Assembly (NCBI GenBank): GCA_016785225.1
Contig: JAFBJZ010000952.1
Coordinates: forward strand, 1,612,001-1,676,000
Direction of reading: 5' to 3'
Length of the DNA: 64,000 bases
From: Psettodes erumei
Taxonomy: Eukaryota > Chordata > Actinopteri > Pleuronectiformes > Psettodidae
Shown here: in pieces, positions 35,851 to 50,100 of the stretch
Numbering within the stretch: position 1 is the stretch's first letter
Layout: each line of letters opens with the position of its first letter
Made by a program: the position numbers and the translations under genes
The notes under the pieces: model-generated
Database searches by the model: none
What the model saw: only the letters and a program-made list of their open reading frames with translations
Told to the model about the DNA's origin: nothing

Positions 35851-37184
35851 AGTGAGCATGAGCTCAGTATGGTTTGTGCTCACTAATAACCATCCATGCA
35901 AATGACTGTGCCTGATGCCATCTAATCATTCAATCATGTGCATGTAGGGCTGATTTGGTAAACCTTTTAGATGTAAGTTGATCGGGTCCTCTGCATCAAG
36001 CAGTGCAGACATTCATTCTTCAAAATATTCCTAAAAGGTTGACATTCTCTTTTGTCCACATTCATTCAATACAGCTACAGCTACACTTTAAAGGAGTACA
36101 TAATTGATAGTTTCCATTTCCAGAAAGCTGGATAACTTGTGAGTGACAGATTTAAATAAAATAGAATTGTCAAAAATCAACCTAGCAAAGGCTGAGATAT
36201 CTGGACCCTAGTCCCCAGTTTGGACCCATGACTCTGGGTTCTGTCCCTCACCATGCCTTTTGATGCCCCCCAAGTTTGTAATGCATTCTTTCCATTAATC
36301 AGCCCAGGACATCAGCAAACTGGGAGGGGCTATTTTGGCTGCCCCTGGTTCCACAAGTGAAAGTCCTGTTCATAGACAAAGTTATGCAACTCGCAGTTGC
36401 AGTGCTTCCAAAGCTTGGACAGGAATGCAACTGACCTAGATGAATAATCTCAGATGGAGACCAAATTTTTCACGTTACGTTGTTTGAACCTCTGGACCAT
36501 TTACCCCACACTGCCAATGTACCAGCTGTTCAAAAGTTAGAAGTAAGATAAGTATGACTGTGTGTGTGTGAGTCTGAATTTGTGTGCATTTGTGTTCAGC
36601 TGCAGTGATTTTTTTTTGTTTAGAGATCTTGAGTTTGGATGGATATGTCTTTGCATCGGTGATCTGCGCCCAGCACAAATATGCATCTTATCACCTGCCT
36701 TTAAAATTCACATGGCATTCTGCCCTAACACATGGTCAAAACAAACAGTAGACAACTCTGTTGAAAATCTCTGTTGAAATCTAAAAAAAAAAATCTACTT
36801 CTTAGATATGAAGACACAGTTACAAGACTACTTTCTCGGAAATCTACAAATGCTAAAATGAATTTTGGGATGAAATGTCCAGTCACAGAGCTTAAAATGT
36901 GGATACAGCACCTGACAGTACAGTCTGCTGCTTAATCTAATACAATTTCAAATAGTAGACAGTTTTGGATGAATTTGGCAACGACAGTGCTTTTCTTTGA
37001 TGCACCCACGCAGCATTTTGAAGAGCAAAAGCAGCTGACGTTCATGGGTTTTGTACAATTTAGAACCATCCTCCATGTCAAACTTGATGCATGTAATCGT
37101 TAAATTATCTGAGAGAGTCTTGTGTTTCCATCTTCAGTAACATTTAGGAGAAAAGAGAACCGGCAGCTCTTCCCACTCCTCCAC

Positions 37185-37300
37185 AGCTATACTGAGATAA
37201 CCCCGATGATGACAGCACAAGCTTTTCCCAGACTGAGTAGCACTTCTCGTGATGGGCAAACTGGTCCTGTTGTGTAAAATTGGTGGAGTTCCCCTTTAGC
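37185..37300. repeat. Interspersed fish repeat, copy B
   Basis: Shares with copy A (33,700-33,808) the order CAGCTAT, CACTTCTCGTGATGGGCAAACTG and TGTGTAAAATTGGTGGAGT. Same orientation as copy A, about 3.5 kb away. Confidence 0.5.
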
Positions 37301-37783
37301 ATGTCAAGGCAACAGTCAGGTCAAGGTAACTGACAAACCAACTGTGAGAAATAGATAAAGCCTCAACAACATAAACATCACATTTGTTTGCCTGTGTATT
37401 TGACCATTACCTTTACAGACAACCCATCCCCAAAGGCACAGAATGTCCTTCATTACTGCTGTTGCTCATCACCTCTCATCTCCCCATCCCCCATCCTTCA
37501 TCCTCCTTCTCTCACATCCCCATCACTCTGCCCTCTTACTGTCCATTCTGCGCTCTGCCCCCATCTCGCTGTCCCTCCTATTAAATCTCCTATCTGGTGT
37601 CATGGCCCCTTTCTGTCTTGTCGCTCTGGCCTCATTTGCCCTCTTCCGCTGACTCTTTCACCCTTTGATTCTGGTCTCAATAAATCGGTCTCGCTTGACC
37701 CCTGCCGTCTTCCGCGTCTTCTCTTACCGTTATCCTCTATTCACTCTGCTTTCCCGCCGTCTGCTGCTCAGGCCGCTTCACCT

Positions 37784-37900
37784 ATGGATCAGCATTCATA
37801 CCAGAAGCCCAGGGGATTCCATGGCCACATCGATCCGACTGACATCCCTGCTGAGCGCAGCCGATCGACACTGGCGCTGATGTGCTGCATGCAGCTGTAG
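37784..37900 (+). other. Upstream open frame in arhgap4 leader
   Basis: A 38-codon frame starts at an ATG 12 bases into the predicted leader exon (from 37,772) and ends at TAG 155 bases before the main start. If this leader is used, it could lower translation of arhgap4. Whether it is translated cannot be judged here. Confidence 0.3.
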
Positions 37901-38055
37901 AGCAGCAAGGCCAAAGGGGTCGAGGGTGAAAGGTCACAGACTACGGAGCCAGAGCAGGCGCTGAGGTTGAAAGGTTTCAGGAGGCGAGGATACAACAAGA
38001 ATTGGGGTTCAGGAAGTAAGGTCTTGGTGACAGACGAGGGCTGAGGGGGTCAAAG

Positions 38056-38136
38056 ATGATGACATCACATGGAAAGCTGAGGAGGGAGAAGGGGAGTCTG
38101 GCCGAGTATGAATCACAGATGAAAGGTAAGTCGCTC

Positions 38137-38177
<41 letters not shown>

Positions 38178-41100
38178 GTGTGTGTGTGTCTGTGTCTGTG
38201 AGCTCTTCTCTGTGTACGTCTCTGCCCTTTATCACACCTCTGTTATGTGCATGCATGACTGCATATAAGCCAGCATGTGTGCATTCATGCAATAACGTGC
38301 CGTGCTGCTTGCACAGTCATCCAGCCATAGACCCTCTCTGAATGCATTTGTGCATATGTAGTTGATAGAAAAAATGTATACACCAGGAACTGATAAAATC
38401 ACCATTGTTTGCAGCTTGATGATAATTGTTTCCTAAAGCATTAAGCATTTCCTTGTGTCAGTAGGTCGTAAAATCTTTTCAGCCTGTAAAGTAAATCTAA
38501 AAGAAAATGTGAAAATGACCAGTAGTGGCATGACAAGGTTTTTACATGACAACAGCTGTGTGTGTGTGTGTATTTATTGTATGCTGTGTTTTGGAGCGTG
38601 TGTGCTGTGGCTGCCCGGCTCTCTGTACTGTACTACAAGGGTGTATTTATAGTCAGTATTAGTGATGCTGTCTCCTCACATCCAGTCAGCCCAGGGCTGT
38701 GTACTCACACAGAGACAGAGAAAAAGAGTAAAGAGGGGAAAGATTAGGAAGGAAAGAAGGAGAGCCCAAAATGGGTAAGAAAAGTAAAGAAAGAGAGAAG
38801 TGAGACAGCAAAGCAAAGGGCTTGTTTGCATTAGCCTCTCCAAATCAAAGTGCGGCGCCTCTGGTTTAGTGTTTGTATACAGGGATGTGTGTGTCATAAG
38901 GTCATATCAGGTCATTCTCAGTGAGCTGTGTGTAGCACTCCATACACTGCTGTCAAGTGGCAGCGCAGACAGCATGTTATCAAATCTTTTAGAGGGAGAT
39001 CATTCAGATGAAATGTGCTATTATAAAAAAAAATATTATATAATCTCTAATTGGATCGGTTCTTGCCAGTCAAATTACTGTGCGATTGAAGTGTTCCTCA
39101 GTGAGCCATGGGAGCTGCACACACTGTGTATGAATTTTTTTTTTCATTTCCATAATATTTCAAAAAGTGTGATTAGTTTGTGCACTTTATACAGACACTG
39201 TATGGCTCCATGCTGTGCACTGAGTGTCTGTGCGTGCATCCGTAAACAGGAGCAGGCATGATTTGCTTTTACCAATTTTATATATTTATTTATTCATATT
39301 TGTTTGCATGCAACATGACACATAAAAATACAAATACTACAGTAAAGACAGTAGACAAAACCCCTTCATGGGTCACAAGATAAGGTTGAGTATATGCATA
39401 CAAATATGCATGCATGCACTTAGACACAGTTTGAGGCAGCACAGTTTGATACAGGGTAAATGTATTTCTTGGTGCACATGGAATGAATCACTTGTTGTAA
39501 ATAGATGAAGAAAAAAAGATTCTCCTGTCACTATAAACAGGTGTTTACATAATGACTGTCTTCCATGTCCTCTCTGTGTCTCTTTCCCTGTCCTTCTCTG
39601 TCACTCTGTGTGCGTCAGACCTGCGGGCCCAGCTGACAGACCAGATCAAGATTTTAGATTCCCAGGTGGAGGTAAAACAGCAGCAGCTCTCGGACCTCTC
39701 AGAGTTCCTCCGGCGTCGCGGCGACATTGAGGCGGAATATGCGCGTGCCCTCGATAAACTCACCGAGAGATTCACCCATAAGACGAAGAAGTAAGGGTGT
39801 TTGTGTCTTTCCACTTTCTCAGGTGACTCTGGAAGTGTTTTAGCTCACCATGTCTCAGTGAGGGTGTCTGTGGGGTTTTTTCTCTCTAGGAAGGAGCAGT
39901 GGGGTCAGTCTGTGTGTCAGGTCTGGTCAGTTCTGCTGACTCAGACTCGTCTGGAGAGCCGGGAACACGCGGCACTCGGCGACACCTGCTGCAACACGCT
40001 CACACAGAGACTGGTGCACAGCACAGAGGATACGCACCGCCTGCACAAACGGGTGAGCAGAGAAGGGTTTGTGGGAAGACACGTGCATGCAGAAACAAAC
40101 GCACTGTACACAGACAGTGTAAGACCGAGAGGTCTGCCCACAAAACTATATAGTTATGTGTGTGTAATGTATTTAGGCACACCTCTTCTTCTTCTTACAT
40201 TCTTATTTTGTAGACCATCATTCTTGTCCGAGGAGGTCATCTTCCTGTCAGTTCTCTCAGCTATTGTAATGTGGTCCTAACTGTGTTCAGTGCTGAGATA
40301 TGCAGATGTAGCAGAACTGTTGTTGCAGATTTATGCATCATATTATCTGACTTGGCATGAAAACGAAGGTGACTAGTTGAAGAACTGTTCATTGTAAACT
40401 GCCAGAGCATGTAACAGAACTAACTCAAGGTTGACCTACTATACATACACTGTACGTACTTTTGTGTATTTGTACAGCGGTCGGACAGGGATGCTGTGTT
40501 GTAGATGTCACAGAAAGGAGACATCTAGTTTTCTATGGACTGTCAGTATCTGGAGAATACTGTATAAAGAATACAATACAATAATACAATACAAAATAAG
40601 CAGATCAGTGTTGGCTCTAATAATAAAGTCATTATTTAATCTTTAATTTATCAAAGAATGAATTCATAAAGAAGGATTTTTTCAATGTTGCCAGATTCAT
40701 TCTGCTACATAGCACAATAACTCCTGGTGTTAGTTGTGCACCTTGATATATGAACAGACTCACCGAATTAGCTCTTTAAGTTGACACGTGCTGAACATAA
40801 TGAAACTCTTCATTGAAGTCCCCCCGTCGTGTCTGTCCTGTTATCTTTCTTGGTGCCGCAGTGGCATCCGCAGTCCCATCCACTTTATAAAGTACACAGA
40901 CTCATCTTGCTCAAATTGCTGGTTGTCAGACACACTCTCTGCACCTTCTCACAGATGAAAAGTGAGCAGAATTTTAATTACGCTGCCACAGTAATTTCAG
41001 ACGAGCGAGGCGTTGTTAGGCCTGACGCCAAGTGGAGCAAGACCCTTTGAGCTTCTCTAAAATCACTTTTGGCACTACACTGAATGTGTTTCTTCTACCA

Positions 41101-44100
41101 TGAAAGAGGTACTGTGTTAATGGCTAAATTTGAATAAAAATCAATAATTCTTCCACCAGGAAATCAGTTTTAATTTCAGTAGTGTGTGACTTACATTTAA
41201 AAATGTTGTTGTCATGTACTATTTCACATATTACAATGTAGGTTATTCCTATTTTCTTTCTTGCCTACTTTTAGTTGAGAAGATTGATGTTTGTTCACAA
41301 AATATTAAACAAGAGTCAACAGGCAGATAGCTTAGCTTAGCATAAAAACTAGAGACAGCTAGCCTTGCTCTTTTTAAAATAAACCAAGAACAAAAAACAA
41401 ATGCACCTACATCACCTCTAAAGTCCTGTTATTAACTCTTTACATGTTCATGCTTTCTTCATCAAATTGTGGCTTTATGGTAAGTTAGGTGCCAAAATTA
41501 AGCCAAGCTAATCAACTGCTGGCAGTAAAGTAGTTTCACATTTAGCATGACAGTGTTTCTCACCTAACTCTCAGCAAGAAAGCTGTGTATCTCTGAAAAT
41601 GTTTAACAATTTCTTTAAAATAACTAGAAGTTTGGTATATTTTTGCTAAGCTATTTACTTTTGGAAATTGCAGAGCAAAGAAGTAGGAATCCAGATGCAG
41701 GATGAGTTGTTAAAGGTCACCACCGAACTCCAGACAGTGAGTACTTTGTTTTGCTGTCCTGCATGCAAAAATACAGCAACAGTGTGCTGACGGTGCTAAT
41801 GTGGAGAATGTGTTGTGCGACCTGTGTGCCGATCAAGGCTCTGAAGACGTACAACCAGTACCACACAGACTGTCTGATAGCTGAGGGGAAGCTGAAGGAA
41901 GCCGAGCGGTTGGAGGAGAGACACACTGGCAAGTCGGCCGAGCTCGGCCCTGGCCAATCAGGAGGGCAGAGGCGGAGTTCCGTCAAGAAGATGGAGAGAT
42001 TAATGGAGAAGGTGTGTGTGTGAGTGAAAAAGAGAGAACAGGTGACAGGAAGTCTTTAAGTGGGTTTTCCACAGACTAACCAACCACTTCCTGTTCTTGT
42101 TGTTTTGTCTGAGCACGTTTCAGATGTATGATTTTCAAAATTATGTGAAAACATTCCTCCTTTATACGTCTGTTTTTGAGTGATTTGACACGGTGCATGT
42201 TATAGGGACGTGATATCATACTGTGTAGTTATCAACACATGGTTTCGTCTTATGTTATCTGCATGCACAGAGGCACGGTAGAGTGCAGGAGACCCAGCTG
42301 AAGTGCACCAAGGCTCGTAATGACTACCTGCTGAATCTAGCAGCGGCCAATGCAGCCATGAACAAGTACTACCTGCAGGACGTGAGCACTCTCATCGACG
42401 TAAGAAACATGTAATTTGTGTTGTGTGATTTTGTCCGTGTGTTTATGAAAGCGAGACTGTTCAGTGGTTTTGAGTATACCCTTTTGTACCACTCTTTTGT
42501 GTTATTTTCTGAAGAGAGGCTGAGATGTTATGTGAAGGGAGAACAGAATAGTATTGATTTCTGAAGACCTCCCTGTCAAAAAACTAAAAGCCTCCTCTTT
42601 CTCACACTTTTTCCTTCCATGTCACAACCACCCTATTATTGAATTCTTTTTTCACCTTCCCTCTCCTTTTTCCTCTCACCTTTCTGTCTGTCCTCCCGTC
42701 CCCATTTTATCCTTCCATCCTTCACTTCTTCTTCTCCTTCCCTCCTGGCAGTGCTGCGACCTCGGGTTCCATCTGTCCGTGGAGAGGGTGATGAGGTGCT
42801 ACCTGGCCAGTAGGTGGCGTATTCAGAAGACAGAGGAGACAGGGCTGAAGCAGCTGGAGGCAGCTGTGACATCTCTGGACCAGGGCGGAGACAGAGATGC
42901 ATTGCTCCAGCAGCATGACTCCGCCTTCTGCCTGCCGTTCAGATTCAACTACCACCCACACGAGGGAGATCAGGTGGCATCACCGAGCTGTTCTTGAACT
43001 CTTGTGTTTTTAAAGTTGACATAAATGATGAATGATGAAAAAAAGTCCTCCAAGGCTTTGAAGAATTTGAATTCTGCCCTCTGACCCCCAATCAAGTAAA
43101 ACTGCCTTCATGTCGAACAGTATCCCATTGGTTTTAATGTCCCACATAGTGTTATATCATAAACTGTGTGTTTCAGGTGTGTGAGGTGAGTGCGGAGAGC
43201 CAGGTGAGGTACGAGCTGGAGACCAGGTTCCAGCAGCTTCAGTCTCGACTCGCTGCTGTTACCTTGGAAACGGAGGAGGTCAGCTAATTATTACCGCTGC
43301 CTGTTTACATAACAATCTATTTGTCTGTCCCCACCCGACATTCAGTCAGTGAGTGAGCAACGATGTTTTCACAACACGAACCAAACCACGAACAAATAAT
43401 TTTAAAAACTTTGATAATGTATCAACAAATGAATTAACAAATTAATTCATTTTTTTCCATTTCTCAGATCAGTAAAACACTTAAAGCCACGCTCACAGCC
43501 CTGCTGGACAGTATGTGTGACAGCGACTGTAACCCCTCCCCCGACCTGCCCAGCAGCCTATCACACATCGAGCCCCCCGGAGGAAGCACTGCCCCAAAAC
43601 TTACCCTTGCCAAGCGTCGAGCCAATCAGCAGGAGACAGAGACCTATTATTTTACAGTGAGTTAATACAGAAGACTGATCGGGGTATTTTGTAGATAGTA
43701 TATCAGGTCAGTTACCGATATCAACATTATTAGCCAAACTGTGTTGTCCATCTCTGATGTGCATGGTTTAGTTTATAGAACTGAAGGGTCCACATGTGTG
43801 TTTTCTATTATTATTATTTTAGAAAGTGAAGGAGTTCCTCACCAGCAGTTCTCTGACCTCCAAACTTCAAGCCAAACATGACCTTCTACAAGATGCCATA
43901 CAGAAAGGTACTCTTATTATTGCAGTGTTTAGATGAAGGGTAGGGCCATTTCTTCCAATACTGCTGCTGGTGGAATCTATGAGAGATTAGTTTTGGAAAT
44001 GATGCCACTGGTGACTCCCGCAAAAAACACTTGATTAGATAGATACATACCGATTTAGCCTTTAGCCACTCCTAAGATCAAAATCGATACAGCTGAATCG

Positions 44101-47100
44101 GAGAGCTCAACATTTATCAGACTCTACACTCCCTTTTTCCAATATGCAAGACCTGTGCGTCGAGTCCTCCCTTTAATACTGCTGCACATTCTTTGCAACA
44201 GGACCCCAAACCAAGCCTTACTCTCTCACCTGTCTGTCTGTCTGTCTCTCTCTTCCAGCTGAGGCTGTCGACAGTGACCCTTCCAGGTAAACAATGTATT
44301 TACACAACCAAGATTAAAGAGAGCATGACTGAGAGAGGCAGGAAGACACGGAGAGAGCAGAGAGGACGAGGAGAAGAGGAAAGGGATTGACCATATTTAA
44401 ATCAAAATCAATTTTGAGATTTTTTTTGTGCAAAGTTGTTTTTTTTTCTTTTTGGAGGGCAGAAATACTTTAAGTCTAACTGATCATAGCGGTTAGCCAA
44501 CATCATCATCAGATCTTGAGTATTAATACCCACATGTAAGATGGCATCATGCATTGTATTTATTATATTTCTCCCAGAAATCAGTGTGCTCGGTCAGTGC
44601 GTGTTCGGAAGTCCAGGCCTGTTTCCCAATTCTGCCACACACTCTTCACCACAGACATACTCTCCTACATACAGGTAACACTCAATACTCAAATACTCAC
44701 ACATGAATGCAAATAAAAAAACACAAAAAAACAACACACCTTTGAAACAGACCCTTGTTTTAACCCTTTTATTTTGCTTGCCGCACTGTGCTGTGCTGCG
44801 GTCCAACCCCAAGGAAATTATTTGGAAAACGCTGTCACACTGATGCAGAATTATTGGGGAGATGGGGCAATTCTTGCAGCACATGCACACACACACCCCT
44901 CCCCAGTGTACATACTGCTGCCTTCTTGTGTATGGTCATGCTTATAGCTTATTGCTGGCTTTCTCTCCTTTCAGTCCATCCCCTCCTTTTATCTCTTCCT
45001 CTCTTGTGAAAGGGATTAAAATGATCTGGCCTCTTTGCTGCCTCCTCTCTTGACTCCTCTATTGAGTGTGTGCGTGTGTGCTTATGTGCGCCTCTACCCA
45101 CTGCTTCTAAATCTTTAGTCCCCCTTTTTCTCTCTTTCTCTCTCCATCCCCCCTTTTCTAATCTCTGCTTTTTCTCTGTCTCTACTCTGCTGTGCTTGGC
45201 GTGATGCAGAAGAAGAAGGAGAATGTCTCGGACACAGGTACTGAACCCCACCTGTGACCGCTTCTGTGCTGCAAGCAGGCCGGTCCCAGTGTGAGCAGGG
45301 CCATAGCTACCACAGAGGATGCTTTTTTATTATTGCAGCGCAAGCAACCTTTTTGGAACAGTTAAAAACTTAAAGGAACAGTTCAACATGAGAAATCGCA
45401 CCAGCCAGTCCTCTTCATGTTAAAAATGTGAATGTCGCCCTCCCATTCTGGGCTGCAATCCCAGTAGTAACCAACCAATAAAAATACAAGGTTCTGTGTC
45501 TCTTCATTGGTTATTACATTAAAGATGGTAAATGTTTTTGTTTAGCAGATGTTGATTTCTCCATAAATGAACAATTTAAGGAGAAACTATTTAAACAAAA
45601 CAGCTAATGAACAATGAGCCCCAAGCTATTGCCCTGCTAGTGACATTGCATTGCATTTTACCTTTACCCTGCAAAAACAGATCCAATTACTAATTGCCTA
45701 CTCAGTGGCACTCTCCTGCTCTGGCCTGTTTTCCGTCGCACAGTATCTTCCTTTTACACATGTTCCTCCTTTTAATGGCTGTATCAACCTTTGTCCTCTT
45801 CTTTGTTTGCACCTCTGTCACCATCACCATAAACACTCCCGTCTCCACTCTTCTCTCCTCCTCTAATCATCTTTCTTCTCCAGAGCTCTGGGCAGCAGAT
45901 TCCTGTGGTGGTTGAAAGCTGCATCCGCTTCATAAACCTTCATGGTGAGTCAGTGTTTATGATATAGCATTAAGCCATGCAGAGAGAGATTTGGAGACCG
46001 AGAACGAATAACTGGAAGTACTTGTTTGTGTATATGGTATGTATGAAGCATCGCTGAACATTTAATATTATTTTGGATGTGTGTGTGTGTGTCAGGCCTC
46101 CACCATGAAGGAATATTCAGAGTTCCTGGGTCACAGAGGGAGGTTAACCTCATTAGAGATGCGTTTGAGAGAGGTAAGTGATCACCCCATTTCATAACTG
46201 TTTTTCCTCCAGAAAAGGGGTGAAGTGGAGAAACTGAAATGGCATCACATTTTCCTCTCAAAAAGAACAACAATTATATATATTTTTTATTATTTTAATA
46301 AGAAAATTTCAGTTTTAGCATATACTGTAGGTATGTAGGTATGTGTTACATACAGTATTTAGCCCCTTTAACAGGTTGATTCATGTCTATCAAAAGATGA
46401 CTGACGGTTTTATCTTGGTCCAATGAACATAACTGGGGGGGATGGAAAGCCAGTGAAAGATCATATCCTTGCTGCCACACTGCTAACTCCTACTGAATGG
46501 TCAGGGCTTATGCACAAAAGTGGGTAGGATAAGTCTGTGAGTGTTAGACCCTTACACCCAGTGAAAAGAGACATGTCTACAGCTGATTTAAGATGACAAG
46601 GAGCTCAGTAGAAGCAAACTTACAATTCCAGATCTGTGGAAAGGTGCTTGGCAATGTAAGTTGGAAAATGGAATCATATTTGGTCGATCATACTTTTTAG
46701 CTCTGTGGCCTACGGTTTACACTTATTGACCCACTGAAGCCAGGGTGAAATACAAACCTAACATCATAAATAGTGTAACTAATTACTTATCACAGTGGGT
46801 AATCCATTATTCATGAGTTTAAACTGCAGCGATCAATCTGCTGCATGTAAATAAGACAATTTGGGAGCCTGAGAGTGGAACAGAGCATTAATGTTGTGGA
46901 CAGCTCAAAACAGCTTGGCAGTCAGTTGATACTTCTGTGAGCTTCTATGAGCAACTCGTTTCATTTACAGGTTTGATCCATTATATCCAGAGAAATATTG
47001 ATTGCGGTCCATTTAAAGAAAAGAAATAACTAAGTTACTGACGATAGGCTCATCATGATTTAATAGCAATATCCTGTCCTTTTTTGGAAGCCTTACTGAT

Positions 47101-50100
47101 GAAAAAATGCATGTAACCTTATGTCTTCTTTTGGCCAGAAAAGCAGTACATGAGCCGGGGTTGGGGTTGGTGTTCATCAGTACAATCATTATACATGCGT
47201 GTACATGTGTGTTTTAATTCCCTGCAGGGGAGGATCCTCTGTCAGACAGTGAGTGCGACCTGGACTCCGTGGCCGGCGTGTTGAAGCTTTACTTTAGGGG
47301 CCTTGAGCCTCCTCTCTTCCCTTACGACAGCTACTCTCAGCTGCTGGAGTGTGTCCGTAAGACCCCCTCCTGTAACTTCTCTGTCTGTGTGTGTGGTGCC
47401 TCTGTCTTCACATAATGCACTGGTTTCACTTGGTTTGTCATGTCTGCTTTCGGTTACTTACATAAAATTTGGTTTCCGGCTAAGATCACTCTCACCCTCA
47501 TGTATAGGAGGATGTTGGTAAATTATTTTGCATAAGAATAAACATGCTAATTTTAATGTGTCTCTGTGCAGTTGCAGTTTGTGTAGCTGCAGTTTGCTAC
47601 ATGTGCTGCAAGATAATGCATCTCTCTCTCCTCCTGTATCTCACTGTCCAGTTTGCTGTTGTTGTTATCTCTTCACGTATTATCACAACTGGTATTCCTG
47701 TGGACATGTACCCTACTTTGATTTCCAGTACAGAAACCCCAAGTCACAATTTTCACTGCCAACCAAGGCATAGATATTAAATTTACCACCAGCAGCCTAA
47801 CAAATCAAATCAACCCTCAACCCACTACCCTCACCTGAGAAGTTTAAGTGATTGTCATAACAAAAGATTCTTTTATTCTTTTCATCTTTCTCCTTTTCTC
47901 TTTCCTTTCTATTATGATCAGAAATAGAGGGAGAGACAGAGAAAGCTGCCCAGATTAAGGCGATTCTCTCAACCTTCCCACGGCCTCTCCTCATTGTGAT
48001 GCGTTACCTTTTCGCTTTCCTCAATCAGTAAGCTCAACATAACCCATTGTGGGATATTCTTTCACTTAATATAATATCTGTATAATGATATCTGCTACGG
48101 TCATAAAATTTTACACTCCTGCCACAACTCGCAATTAAACCGTGTGCGCGTTTTTTTCCCAGTGTGTCTCAGTACAGCGATGAAAACATGATGCAGCCCT
48201 ACAACCTGGCTGTTTGCTTTGGCCCGAGCCTGCTGAGGGGGATGGATTCCGATGATGCTGTTGCTAGGCAGCCACAGGTTAATGATCTTGTCAAAAGCAT
48301 GATCCTCCAACATGACATCATCTTCCCTAGCCAATCAGAACAACCGGGCCCCATCTACGAAAAGCACATGACTCTGGAGCAGGAGTACTGGTGAGAGATG
48401 AGTAGTTGTTGGTATGAATGTTGACATCAATATGTAATCGTTGAAAATATGAGACTGATAACGTGGAGCTTTAAAACTGACGAAATGTAGTGAAAGTTTA
48501 TCAAACAAGTCAAACATAAGGCTAACCACAACAACATCAAGAAATAATACTGAATGTGAAATTAAATGATGGTTAAAAAAATAATTTCTTATCTGTACTG
48601 CCAGTCTGTTAGAAACATTATTAAAAAATGTTAAAAAAAAAAAAAAAAAAAGAAATCTACCAGCTAACATTGTTAGCATTGGCTTGCCTGCTGGAGCAGA
48701 ATGCTAGCTGAAGCTCGATGGATAGTAGAAACATATAAATCCCCTTATTTCTTAACACCACTATAATTATTGAATTATTTGTTGATTTGGTTAACCCTAT
48801 ATTTTGAAGTTGTCTGATAACCTTTTATTTCATGTTGTCAGTTTGGGAGCTTGGTCTGACAATGGTCTTGATTCATTTGGTTGAAATAACCTCCGTTGTG
48901 TGATCAAACTATCTTCCATTATTTACAGTTTGTTTAATCATAATCATAATCATTTAGCAAAACTGCTACGTAAAATTAAGCTAATGGTTAACTAAAACTG
49001 AAAGCGAGCCTCCAGCCTGATGACACCCTCAAATCAGCTTTTGGTTATTTTAATAAAACTGTCCATCATCTACACAAACCTTTGCATATATACTTACCTT
49101 CTGACATTTGAGATAGCATTATCAGTGATTTTGCCCCTTGTCTTCTATTCAACACTGTGATTTTTTAGGGTCATTTTCAATTGTCTGAAATTGTGTAATT
49201 GAAGTGGAGAATTGTACTGCACAAAGAAAGACTGTGATATGACAGTTGGTGAGTGTCAGACAGAAGAGGAACTGTGCATCACCACAGACTCTCATTTTTC
49301 TGCCCGACTGCAGTGAACCAATCACAGAGGAGGGAGATGGAGAGACTGAGCCTCTGCCCAGTGAAGATGGTGAGTATACGGTGCAATGCGCGCACACACA
49401 CACACACACACATGCACACAACTGGACAAGCAAGTCCCCATTTAACTGGTCTTTAAATGTACCACAAACCAAACCCCACTTCCAGTTTCAATAACCACTT
49501 CATATGCATACATGGATCATAATGATTTCAGAAAAAGATTAATTAAAAATATGTATTTTGACAAGTTTTTTGTCATGCTGACCGTGCATGCATGTGTGTG
49601 CAGAGTGGGAAGCCGTGGCTATGTTTGACTACGTGGCGAGGTCCCTCGCGGAGCTATCGTTCAAGCAGGGAGAGCTTCTCATCCTTCACAGCAAGGCCTC
49701 CTGCGATTGGTGGAGAGGCGAAGTAGGAGGGGTTAAGGGTCTCATCCCTCACAAATACATCAGCGTGCTGGATGGGTGAGTGACATTTCTGCTTGTACTG
49801 GGCATTAAGAACCAAGGCCAAGATGATTTCACTCTACTTTCAGTGGATCTTGGAACCCTCTTTACCAGTTTGGCACATTGAATTTTGGTCATAGATGCCA
49901 GAGCTTGCTGTATGTGGTTCCAAGTTGTTTTTTGAGTGCCAATTTGCTTGTATCCCCCCCCCTTCCCCCCGTATGTGCACCATGCCACCCTGTGGTGTTG
50001 TAAAGAGTGAGGACTAACAAGATTTATTGGCAAGAAACAAATAGTCCAAAATTTTCACAACCACAGCATGTGTACTTATGAGACCTCGGGTACAAATAAT

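Larger units (their letters stand above)
29894..37771 (+). other. arhgap4: Predicted long first intron of arhgap4
   Basis: About 7.9 kb without a supportable exon. It holds a TG array (29,946-29,980), a MITE-like repeat (30,914-31,357), two related repeat copies ending near 33,808 and 37,300, and a TG array at 35,813-35,850. A polypyrimidine-rich tract from about 37,470 leads into the acceptor GCTGCTCAG at 37,771. Regulatory elements may be present but cannot be told from one sequence. Confidence 0.4.
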
